Assembly (NCBI GenBank): GCA_023441845.1
Contig: JAEZNF010000544.1
Coordinates: 1-6,134, forward strand
Length of the DNA: 6,134 nucleotides
Direction: 5' to 3'
Origin: Bacillota bacterium
GTDB lineage: Bacteria > Bacillota > Clostridia > Acetivibrionales > DSM-2933
Made by a program: the position numbers and the translations under genes. Of this stretch, positions 1 to 5,664 are shown one piece after another. Within the stretch, counting starts at the first letter, position 1; each line of letters opens with the position of its first letter. Below the pieces are notes generated by a model. The model worked only from the letters and a program-made list of their open reading frames with translations. It did no database searches and had not been told where the DNA came from.

Positions 1-57
1 CATAAAGTACATTTTGCATAAGTCATTTCGTGGAAATAACTTGTGTTCAAAAGCACC

Positions 58-62
58 AGGAG
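58..62 (+). promoter_or_regulatory. Shine-Dalgarno site deciding the tsaC start
   Basis: AGGAG lies 6 bases ahead of a TTG codon at 69. The same frame is open from a GTG at 30, but that codon has no purine-rich site before it (it is preceded by AAGTCATTTC). The spacing and the family length both favour TTG 69 as the start. Confidence 0.75.
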
Positions 63-68
63 TTAAAA

Positions 69-1121
69 TTGAAAACCGAAATACTTAAGATCGATATAAA
101 TAATATTGATGCCGAAAAAATAAAATATTCAGCCGAGGTTATAAAATCGGGAGGTTTGGTTGCTTTTCCGACAGAAACCGTTTATGGACTTGGGGCCAAC
201 GGACTTGACGAAAAAGCTGTAAAAAAAATATTTGAAGCCAAAGGCAGACCGTCCGATAACCCGTTGATTTTACATATTGCCGACAGAAACCAGGTTTTTG
301 AACTTGCGAAAGATGTGCCTTCAAATGCAGGGAAATTAATGGACAGCTTTTGGCCTGGCCCCCTCACAATGATTTTCAATAAGGCGCAGAATGTTCCGGG
401 TGTCATATCCGCCGGACTTGACACGGTTGCTCTAAGGATGCCTTCGCATCCTATTGCGCTGGCGCTCATTAAGGAATCGGGCGTGCCCATTGCCGCGCCC
501 AGTGCAAATACATCAGGAAGGCCGAGCCCGACAAATGCAAAGCATGTTATTGAAGATTTGTCCGGGAAGATAGATGTTATCATTGATGCGGGAAATGCAA
601 AAATAGGGTTGGAGTCTACCGTACTGGATGTGACGGTTGATACTCCTGTTGTTTTAAGGCCGGGAGGTATAACGCTAAAACAGATAAGTAATGTTATTGG
701 ACATGCTGATATTGACCCAACGCTTATGACAAAGGCTGAAGGAGACTTTAGACCGAGGTCGCCGGGTATGAAATATAAGCATTATTCGCCGAAAGCTGAT
801 GTTATTATTGTTGAAGGCAGTCCTGACAGGGTATCGCAAAAAATAAAAGAGCTGGTATGCATGCATTCTCAGAAAGGCAAAATTGTTGGCGTATTGGCCA
901 CTGATCAGACAAAGGAGCTTTATCCCTCTGTGGAGGTTATTTCCCTGGGAGACAGGGACAAGCTTGAAACTGTTGCTGCAAATCTTTTTTGGGCACTGAG
1001 GGAATTCGATAAAAAAAATGTGGATATTATAGTTGCCGAAGCAGTTGATTATGAAGGCATCGGACTTGCGGTAATGAACAGGATGAAAAAAGCGGCCGCT
1101 TATAATATTATAAAGGCTTGA
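69..1121 (+). CDS. tsaC: L-threonylcarbamoyladenylate synthase, two-domain Sua5/YwlC type
   Basis: This enzyme makes threonylcarbamoyl-AMP from threonine, bicarbonate and ATP. That is the first step of the t6A modification at position 37 of ANN-decoding tRNAs, and it acts in the cytoplasm. With the TTG start at 69 the protein has 350 residues, close to the usual Sua5/YwlC length of about 345. The YrdC-like domain spans about residues 15-210, with PTETVYGLG at 34-42, KGRPSDNPL at 58-66, APSAN at 143-147, ST at 183-184 and RPGG at 197-200. The conserved linker SPGMKYKHYSP (231-241) joins it to the Sua5 C-terminal domain (about 243-350), which ends in the family's GLAVMNRMKKAA segment. A GTG start at 30 would add 13 residues but has no ribosome site. 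The gene is followed 41 bases later by ywlE, as in many Firmicutes. The family assignment is firm; the start is inferred. Confidence 0.95.
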   Translation: MKTEILKIDINNIDAEKIKYSAEVIKSGGLVAFPTETVYGLGANGLDEKAVKKIFEAKGRPSDNPLILHIADRNQVFELAKDVPSNAGKLMDSFWPGPLTMIFNKAQNVPGVISAGLDTVALRMPSHPIALALIKESGVPIAAPSANTSGRPSPTNAKHVIEDLSGKIDVIIDAGNAKIGLESTVLDVTVDTPVVLRPGGITLKQISNVIGHADIDPTLMTKAEGDFRPRSPGMKYKHYSPKADVIIVEGSPDRVSQKIKELVCMHSQKGKIVGVLATDQTKELYPSVEVISLGDRDKLETVAANLFWALREFDKKNVDIIVAEAVDYEGIGLAVMNRMKKAAAYNIIKA

Positions 1122-1151
1122 AGTTTATGTATTTTGAAGATAATCAAACTT

Positions 1152-1159
1152 GGGGTGAG
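1152..1159 (+). promoter_or_regulatory. Shine-Dalgarno site deciding the ywlE start
   Basis: GGGGTGAG lies 3 bases ahead of the ATG at 1163 (its GGTGA core is 4 bases away). The open frame extends back to a TTG at 1118 that overlaps the tsaC stop as TTGA, but there the only purine run (AAAGG, 1112-1116) is a single base away. The ATG is therefore preferred. Confidence 0.65.
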
Positions 1160-1162
1160 TTA

Positions 1163-1654
1163 ATGAAGCATATATTGTTTGTTTGTACCGGAAATACCTG
1201 CAGAAGCATTATGGCTGAAGCCATATTAAAGGATAATATAAAAAACTCGAATATTCCCGATGAAAGTTTTACGGTGTGGTCTGCCGGTATTTATGCACAG
1301 CCGGGTGAACCTGCCAGCTTTAATTCCAGGGAGGTTTTAATGGACAAATGGGGAATTGACATTGGAGGTCACCGTGCACGGCTTCTAAAAGAGGAAGATG
1401 TGAAAAAGGCAGACCTGATATTGACAATGACGGCTTCGCACAAGTCTACAGTAATAGCGATTTTTCCGCAGGTCCATGACAAAACTTATACACTCCGGGA
1501 ATATGCCGAAGATATTTGTGGAAAAAAGGACGAAAAAACAATTGATGTCAGCGACCCGTACGGAGAAGGAATCCAGGTATACGAAGCATGTGCACAAGAG
1601 ATCAGGGATCTGGTTGACTCTATTTATAATAAATTAAATACAAACTTTCTTTGA
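1163..1654 (+). CDS. ywlE: Protein-arginine phosphatase of the low-molecular-weight phosphatase family
   Basis: This enzyme hydrolyses phosphoarginine on proteins, opposing the McsB kinase that marks proteins for ClpCP in Gram-positive bacteria. The protein has 163 residues from ATG 1163, typical for the family. The P-loop is CTGNTCRS at residues 8-15, with catalytic Cys8 and Arg14 in the C-x5-R pattern. The general-acid loop is DPYG at 131-134. Thr12 in the P-loop, where tyrosine phosphatases of this fold usually carry Ile, is the residue known in Bacillus YwlE to favour phosphoarginine over phosphotyrosine; this points to an arginine phosphatase. The residue after CRS is Ile16 rather than the usual Pro, a small oddity. 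It lies between tsaC and rpiB, as in Bacillus relatives. A tyrosine-phosphatase role is the less likely alternative; no McsB gene is visible in this window. Confidence 0.9.
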   Translation: MKHILFVCTGNTCRSIMAEAILKDNIKNSNIPDESFTVWSAGIYAQPGEPASFNSREVLMDKWGIDIGGHRARLLKEEDVKKADLILTMTASHKSTVIAIFPQVHDKTYTLREYAEDICGKKDEKTIDVSDPYGEGIQVYEACAQEIRDLVDSIYNKLNTNFL

Positions 1655-1679
1655 CATAATAATGTCGATACTATAAAAT
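1651..1679 (+). promoter_or_regulatory. Predicted sigma-A promoter ahead of rpiB
   Basis: A perfect -35 hexamer TTGACA (1651-1656) is followed after 17 bases by TAAAAT (1674-1679), one mismatch from the -10 consensus. The -35 box includes the ywlE stop codon TGA (1652-1654). Transcription would start near 1686, giving a leader of only about 14 bases that just keeps the core of the rpiB ribosome site. This suggests that rpiB and the genes after it can be transcribed apart from tsaC-ywlE. It is a prediction from sequence only, and AT-rich DNA produces such matches by chance. Confidence 0.5.
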
Positions 1680-1686
1680 AATTTGG

Positions 1687-1695
1687 AAGGGTGAT
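1687..1695 (+). promoter_or_regulatory. Shine-Dalgarno site deciding the rpiB start
   Basis: AAGGGTGAT, close to the AAGGAGGTGAT consensus with two bases missing, sits 4 bases before the TTG at 1700. The alternative GTG at 1691 lies inside this site, so it cannot use it at a workable spacing. TTG also gives the usual RpiB N-terminus, [10 protein letters not shown]. Confidence 0.65.
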
Positions 1696-1699
1696 TGAT

Positions 1700-2149
1700 T
1701 TGATAGCAATCGGTAGTGATCATGGAGGTTTTAAACTAAAAGCTGAGATAATAAAGCATTTGAATGATAGGGGTTATCAGGTAAAGGATTTCGGTACATT
1801 TGACGAACATTCGGCGGATTACCCGGATTTTGGACTTGCCGTTGCAGAGTCTATAATTAAAGGTGAGTGTGAAAAGGGCATAGCTATCTGTGGAACAGGA
1901 ATAGGTATATCAATATCTGTAAACAAGGTTCCGGGGATCAGGGCTGCCCTTTGTACCGACAGCTTTATGGCTAAAATGAGCAGGGAACACAACAATGCGA
2001 ATATTCTGGCACTTGGAGAGAGAGTAATAGGTGTCGGATCTGCTTTAGAAATTGTTGATGCATGGCTTAATACGGAGTTTTCCGGTGACGACAGGCATAA
2101 AGCAAGAGTGAATAAAATCTCTTTAATAGAAACAAAGTACACAAAATAA
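1700..2149 (+). CDS. rpiB: Ribose-5-phosphate isomerase B
   Basis: RpiB interconverts ribulose 5-phosphate and ribose 5-phosphate in the non-oxidative pentose phosphate pathway. The protein has 149 residues from TTG 1700, the standard RpiB size. It begins with the SDHGG motif (residues 6-10), with Asp7 and His8 at the expected active-site positions. Cys64 in CGTGIGISI (64-72) matches the catalytic cysteine of the LacAB/RpiB family. [17 protein letters not shown] (95-111) supplies the phosphate-binding and catalytic His97/Asn98 region. A GTG start at 1691 would add three residues. A LacA/LacB galactose-6-phosphate isomerase subunit is unlikely, since only one copy is present and no lactose or tagatose genes are near. 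Upp, which uses PRPP derived from ribose 5-phosphate, follows after 17 bases. Confidence 0.95.
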   Translation: MIAIGSDHGGFKLKAEIIKHLNDRGYQVKDFGTFDEHSADYPDFGLAVAESIIKGECEKGIAICGTGIGISISVNKVPGIRAALCTDSFMAKMSREHNNANILALGERVIGVGSALEIVDAWLNTEFSGDDRHKARVNKISLIETKYTK

Positions 2150-2166
2150 GAGAGGAATACGATAAT

Positions 2167-2796
2167 ATGAAAAATGTTTATATTTTTGACCATCCGTTAA
2201 TTCAGCATAAAATCTCATTGTTAAGGGATAAGAACACCGATACGAAGGAATTCAGAGAACTCGTTAAGGAAGTCTCAATGCTTATGGGATATGAAGTAAC
2301 AAGGAATATGCCTTTGAAGGAAGTTGAGATCGAGACACCGGTTGGGATTGCAAGGACGAAGGTAATTTCCGGTAAAAAGCTGGGTATAGTGCCTATTTTA
2401 AGAGCCGGTCTTGGTATGGTCGATGGGATGATTCAGCTTTTACCGATGGCTAAGGTTGGGCATATAGGCTTATACAGGGATCCAGAGAGTCTCCAGCCTG
2501 TTGAATATTATTGTAAGCTGCCTTTTGATGCTGTGGATAGAGATATAGTCATACTGGACCCAATGCTTGCAACAGGCGGTTCTGCATCTGCTGCAATAAA
2601 ATATATCAAGGAAAAAGGCGTAAATAACATAAAATTAATGTGCCTTATTGCTTCAAAAACAGGTATAGAAAGGGTTAATAATGATCACCCGGATGTCGAA
2701 ATATACTGTGCCGCTGTTGATGAAGAATTAAATGACCACGGATATATACATCCCGGCCTTGGAGATGCAGGGGACAGGCTTTTCGGAACAAAGTAG
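2167..2796 (+). CDS. upp: Uracil phosphoribosyltransferase
   Basis: Upp condenses uracil with PRPP to give UMP and pyrophosphate, the main uracil salvage step. It has 209 residues, exactly the usual bacterial size. The PRPP loop is DPMLATGGS at 131-139, and the uracil-binding C-terminal segment is [10 protein letters not shown] at 193-202. The flexible-loop region precedes residue 110, with the conserved [11 protein letters not shown] (101-111). The ATG at 2167 has GAGAGGA at 2150-2156, a rather long 10-base spacing. The gene follows rpiB by 17 bases, so the two are probably co-transcribed. Bacillus places glyA between rpiB and upp; here that gene is absent. A PyrR-like regulator is excluded by length and by the uracil-binding motif. 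Confidence 0.97.
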   Translation: MKNVYIFDHPLIQHKISLLRDKNTDTKEFRELVKEVSMLMGYEVTRNMPLKEVEIETPVGIARTKVISGKKLGIVPILRAGLGMVDGMIQLLPMAKVGHIGLYRDPESLQPVEYYCKLPFDAVDRDIVILDPMLATGGSASAAIKYIKEKGVNNIKLMCLIASKTGIERVNNDHPDVEIYCAAVDEELNDHGYIHPGLGDAGDRLFGTK

Positions 2797-2822
2797 ATTA
2801 ATAATGTATCTGGTTTTCAGTT

Positions 2823-2831
2823 TGTGGATAA
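2823..2831 (-). promoter_or_regulatory. Perfect DnaA-box 9-mer in the upp-comEB gap
   Basis: The + strand reads TGTGGATAA, so the - strand reads TTATCCACA, the strongest consensus DnaA box. It lies in the 73-base gap, 38 bases before the ATG of the dCMP deaminase gene and 35 bases before its main ribosome site begins. It is a single copy without neighbours, so it is not an origin. A role for DnaA in controlling this gene is only a possibility. Confidence 0.35.
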
Positions 2832-2869
2832 AGTGCATATGATATTCTGAAGGAGTTGGAGGATACTTT

Positions 2870-3313
2870 ATGAGGCCGTCTTGGGATGAGTACTTTATGG
2901 AAATTGTTGAATTGATAAAAAGCAGGTCGACCTGTTTAAGAAGGCAGGTAGGAGCTCTTATTGTTAAGGATAAGCGCATACTTGCGACCGGTTACAACGG
3001 TGCCCCTACAGATTGCAGACATTGTTCGGAAGTCGGGTGCCTGAGGGATGAGCTTAATATTCCTTCAGGGCAGAGACACGAACTTTGCAGAGCTATTCAT
3101 GCAGAACAGAATGCTATTGTTCAGGCTGCGTATTCAGGTACCAGCGTGAAGGACGGAACTTTATATGTAACTCATCAACCATGTGTGCTGTGTGCAAAAA
3201 TGGCAATAAACGCAGGAATTAAAAAGATTGTTTTTAAAGGGGATTACCCTGATGAATTGTCTATGGAACTTTTAAAAGAATCAGGTATTAGGGTTGTGAA
3301 GGTTGATATTTAA
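2870..3313 (+). CDS. comEB: dCMP deaminase, ComEB-type zinc cytidine/deoxycytidylate deaminase
   Basis: This enzyme is predicted to deaminate dCMP to dUMP, the substrate of thymidylate synthase. It has 147 residues. The catalytic zinc motif is HAEQN at 77-81, with His77 as ligand and Glu79 as proton shuttle, paired with PCVLCAK at 104-110, whose Cys105 and Cys108 complete the site. Extra Cys/His residues (Cys22, Cys49, Cys52, Cys57, His70, Cys73), many of them in the stretch [17 protein letters not shown], are typical of ComEB-like deaminases and could hold a structural zinc. The ATG has a strong GGAGG at 2858-2862 with 7-base spacing, and a second AGGAG at 2851-2855. It sits beside upp, so the pair handles pyrimidine salvage and thymidylate supply. 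Despite the name, no competence genes are present here. Closely related cytosine or riboflavin deaminases are less likely given the GYNG/HAEQN pattern. Confidence 0.9.
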   Translation: MRPSWDEYFMEIVELIKSRSTCLRRQVGALIVKDKRILATGYNGAPTDCRHCSEVGCLRDELNIPSGQRHELCRAIHAEQNAIVQAAYSGTSVKDGTLYVTHQPCVLCAKMAINAGIKKIVFKGDYPDELSMELLKESGIRVVKVDI

Positions 3314-3320
3314 TACAAAA

Positions 3321-3327
3321 GAAGGTG
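3321..3327 (+). promoter_or_regulatory. Shine-Dalgarno site for tagO, serving overlapping starts
   Basis: GAAGGTG lies 7 bases before the in-frame GTG at 3335. It is also 5 bases before an out-of-frame ATG at 3333 that overlaps that GTG as ATGTG. In-frame ATG 3344 and GTG 3347 are 16 and 19 bases away, which is too far for direct use, so GTG 3335 is chosen. Confidence 0.55.
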
Positions 3328-3334
3328 TGTTAAT

Positions 3335-4465
3335 GTGGTTAATATGGTGATAACATATGAACATTTGATATCATTTATTTTAGCGTTTATCGTAGCTCTT
3401 TGTGCCACACCTATAGCAAAGAAGATTGCTGTTAAGTTGGGAGCAGTGGATATACCAAAGGATGACAGGAGAGTACACAAGAAGCCAATTGCGAGATTGG
3501 GGGGCCTTGCCATTGTAACAGGATTTTTTATGGCCATACTCTTCAATATATTCAATGATATGGCGAATGACAGCATTTATTTTGCACTAAACAAGCAAAT
3601 GAAGGGACTTTTAGCAGGTATTTTGATTATTGTTGCAGTTGGAATGGTGGATGATATTTATCAGTTAAAGGCAAAAGTCAAATTGGTTTTTCAAATTATT
3701 GCGGCTGTTATTGTTGTTGCCTCCGGAACTAAAATAGAGGTAATTTACGGTATTACGGAAATAAGTCCCTATATTACAATACCGCTCACAATTTGCTGGA
3801 TAGTTGGGATAACAAACGCCATAAATTTAATTGACGGTTTGGATGGCTTAGCTGCCGGAGTTTCATCAATAGCATCGCTGTCGCTGTTTTTTGTATCCCT
3901 AATTTTCAATAGGCTGGATGCAGCTATAATTACAGCAATACTTGCCGGCTCAACACTTGGATTCCTGCCGTATAATTTTAACCCCGCCAAGATATTTATG
4001 GGTGATACAGGTTCGACTTTTCTCGGGTTTACATTAGCTGTTATTTCGATACAGGGGACTTTAAAATCGTATACGTTGGTGGCTATTGCAATACCTCTTC
4101 TAGTTCTAGGACTGCCGTTGTTTGATACTATTTTTGCTGTGTTAAGAAGATTGGTAAGTGGCAAGTCCATTATGGAAGCTGACCGGGGCCATTTACACCA
4201 TAAGCTTATTGATATGGGCTTAAGTCAAAGGCAGTCTGTAGTTGCTATGTATGCAGCCAGCGGCGCTCTAGGGCTTTGTGCAGTAGTACTTGCAGGAAAA
4301 GGTGCGATTAGCGCTATCATAATGATTTCGGCCGTATCGATATTTATTATTGGCGGAGCCAAGTATATGAGCGATATGAGCGACAGTGACGAGGACGAAG
4401 AGATTGAAGATGATGAAAAAAAAATGAATTCCCAAATAAATATAAAACATGAGGGAATAAAATAG
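3335..4465 (+). CDS. tagO: Undecaprenyl-phosphate N-acetylglucosaminyl-1-phosphate transferase (TagO/WecA family)
   Basis: This integral membrane enzyme moves GlcNAc-1-phosphate from UDP-GlcNAc to undecaprenyl phosphate, the first step of wall teichoic acid or similar glycopolymers. The 376-residue protein carries the family motifs in order: VHKKPIARLGGLA (47-59), GMVDDIYQLKAK (103-114) with Asp106/Asp107, NAINLIDGLDGLAAG (161-175) with Asp167/Asp170, FMGDTGSTFLGF (221-232), and DRGHLHHKL (283-291), the cytoplasmic HxHH motif of the WecA/TagO branch rather than MraY. About ten hydrophobic segments are visible between residues 8 and 340. The tail is unusual: residues 347-361 hold 11 Asp/Glu. 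It starts 21 bases after comEB and is followed after 13 bases by wecB, which makes UDP-ManNAc from the same UDP-GlcNAc. The exact lipid-linked sugar is inferred from the family. Confidence 0.92.
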   Translation: MVNMVITYEHLISFILAFIVALCATPIAKKIAVKLGAVDIPKDDRRVHKKPIARLGGLAIVTGFFMAILFNIFNDMANDSIYFALNKQMKGLLAGILIIVAVGMVDDIYQLKAKVKLVFQIIAAVIVVASGTKIEVIYGITEISPYITIPLTICWIVGITNAINLIDGLDGLAAGVSSIASLSLFFVSLIFNRLDAAIITAILAGSTLGFLPYNFNPAKIFMGDTGSTFLGFTLAVISIQGTLKSYTLVAIAIPLLVLGLPLFDTIFAVLRRLVSGKSIMEADRGHLHHKLIDMGLSQRQSVVAMYAASGALGLCAVVLAGKGAISAIIMISAVSIFIIGGAKYMSDMSDSDEDEEIEDDEKKMNSQINIKHEGIK

Positions 4466-4469
4466 AGGA
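4464..4469 (+). promoter_or_regulatory. wecB ribosome site overlapping the tagO stop
   Basis: AGAGGA overlaps the tagO stop TAG (4463-4465) and lies 9 bases before the wecB ATG at 4479. Ribosomes ending tagO would sit on this site, which fits translational coupling of the two wall-polymer genes. Confidence 0.5.
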
Positions 4470-4478
4470 TATATAAGC

Positions 4479-5636
4479 ATGAAGAAATTAAGGGTATTAA
4501 CGGTTTTTGGTACCAGGCCGGAGGCTGTTAAAATGGCTCCACTGGTGAAAGAATTGGAAAAACACGAAGGCATTGAGTCGGTTGTTTGTGTAACGGCTCA
4601 ACACAGGCAGATGCTTGATCAGGTACTGAGTATGTTTGAAATAGCGCCTGACTATGATTTGAATATAATGAAAGACAGGCAAACCCTGGTTGATATAACG
4701 GTAAGTGCTTTAAAAGGCTTAAGTGATGTGCTTGATGAGGTAAAACCCGATATAGTTCTTGTACATGGCGATACTACTACGTCCTTTGTCGGCGGCCTCG
4801 CTTCGTTCTATAAGCAAATCAGTGTGGGGCATGTTGAAGCCGGGTTAAGGACGTTTGACAGGTATTTTCCATATCCTGAAGAAATGAATAGAAGGCTCAC
4901 AGGGGCATTGGCCGAGCTGCATTTTGCCCCGACGGTTAGAAATAGATCCAACCTGATAAATGAAGGAGTTAAGAAGAATAAAATATATATAACCGGCAAT
5001 ACGGTTATTGACGCTTTGAAAACTACTGTAAAGGAAAACTATGTTTTTGACGAGCAGAGGCTCCATAAAATTGATTACAATAAAAACCGTATAATTTCTG
5101 TAACTGCTCACAGGAGAGAAAATTTGGGAGAACCGTTAAGAAATATTTGCTCAGCAATAAGATGTATAGTTGATAACTATAGTGACGTTGAAATTATATA
5201 CCCTGTGCATTTAAACCCTGTTGTCAGGGATACGGCCGGTGAAATTCTTGGAGGACATCCAAGGGTACATCTGGTTGATCCATTAGGGGTGCAGGACATG
5301 CACAATCTTATCAATAAATCCTATATGATATTGACTGATTCGGGAGGACTTCAGGAAGAAGCCCCTTCACTTGGTAAGCCTGTCCTTGTCTTAAGGAATG
5401 AGACCGAGAGGCCTGAAGCCGTTGAAGCAGGTACGGTAAAAATTGCAGGAACCGATAAGGAAAGAATAATGGCTTTAACGGCAGAACTTCTTGACTTAAG
5501 GAGCGAGTACGAAAAAATGGCCAGAGCGGTTAATCCGTATGGTGACGGCAGAGCTTCCGAAAGGATTGCAGCAGCCTTAATGTATGAGTATGGACTGATA
5601 AGTAAAATGCCGTATGAGTTTCAAAATAACTGTTGA
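4479..5636 (+). CDS. wecB: Non-hydrolysing UDP-N-acetylglucosamine 2-epimerase
   Basis: WecB (MnaA in Bacillus) reversibly converts UDP-GlcNAc to UDP-ManNAc in the cytoplasm, supplying ManNAc for wall teichoic acid linkage units or other surface polysaccharides. The 385 residues match the family's usual 370-385 and form two Rossmann-like domains of GT-B type. Visible motifs are GTRPEAVKMAPL (11-22), TAQHRQMLDQ (39-48), HGDTTTS (96-102) with Asp98, GHVEAGLRT (117-125) with Glu120, PYPEEMNRRL (131-140) with Glu134, TAHRREN (209-215) with His211, YPVHLNP (241-247), and TDSGGLQEEAPSLGKP (286-301) followed by RNETERPEAVEAGT (306-319), which contacts the UDP ligand. All residues expected for catalysis are present. 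Its position after tagO supports a wall-polymer role. The hydrolysing (NeuC-type) variant is less likely without sialic acid genes nearby. Confidence 0.96.
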   Translation: MKKLRVLTVFGTRPEAVKMAPLVKELEKHEGIESVVCVTAQHRQMLDQVLSMFEIAPDYDLNIMKDRQTLVDITVSALKGLSDVLDEVKPDIVLVHGDTTTSFVGGLASFYKQISVGHVEAGLRTFDRYFPYPEEMNRRLTGALAELHFAPTVRNRSNLINEGVKKNKIYITGNTVIDALKTTVKENYVFDEQRLHKIDYNKNRIISVTAHRRENLGEPLRNICSAIRCIVDNYSDVEIIYPVHLNPVVRDTAGEILGGHPRVHLVDPLGVQDMHNLINKSYMILTDSGGLQEEAPSLGKPVLVLRNETERPEAVEAGTVKIAGTDKERIMALTAELLDLRSEYEKMARAVNPYGDGRASERIAAALMYEYGLISKMPYEFQNNC

Positions 5637-5664
5637 TTTTTTATTAAATCAGTTAGCTTTTTTT
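5634..5664 (+). terminator. Possible weak terminator after wecB
   Basis: TGATTT (5634-5639) and AAATCA (5646-5651) form a 6-bp stem with a 6-base loop; outer bases AAC (5628-5630) can pair with GTT (5652-5654) around a small bulge. Seven T residues follow at 5658-5664. The stem is AT-rich, includes the wecB stop codon and is separated by six bases from the T run, so termination here would be weak. The T run lies inside the last codons of the convergent motB gene. Confidence 0.35.

Noticed and set aside
30..68. N-terminal extension of TsaC from GTG 30.
   Set aside because: It has no ribosome site, while AGGAG is well spaced for TTG 69 and the resulting 350 residues fit the family length.
2..88. 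A frame open from the window edge to TAA at 86-88, and another ending in TAA at 19-21, either of which could be the tail of an upstream gene.
   Set aside because: Both are too short to recognise and show no family motif; the first would overlap tsaC by 20 bases. Sequence before the window is needed.
182..583. Long open frame on the - strand opposite tsaC (133 codons).
   Set aside because: It lies wholly within the well-supported tsaC gene on the other strand, has no recognisable motif and no ribosome site of note; it is a shadow frame.
1100..1113. A 14-base perfect palindrome TTATAATATTATAA near the end of tsaC, containing TATAAT.
   Set aside because: It is pure A/T inside coding DNA, and no -35-like hexamer lies at a suitable distance, so neither a promoter nor an operator is supported.
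1819..2193. Open frame on the - strand opposite rpiB (124 codons).
   Set aside because: It overlaps the conserved rpiB motifs in antisense and has no protein-family features of its own.
2814..2843. Possible promoter for comEB: TTTTCA, 18 bases, TATGAT.
   Set aside because: The -35 match is only four of six in AT-rich DNA. The -10 alone is not enough to call it.
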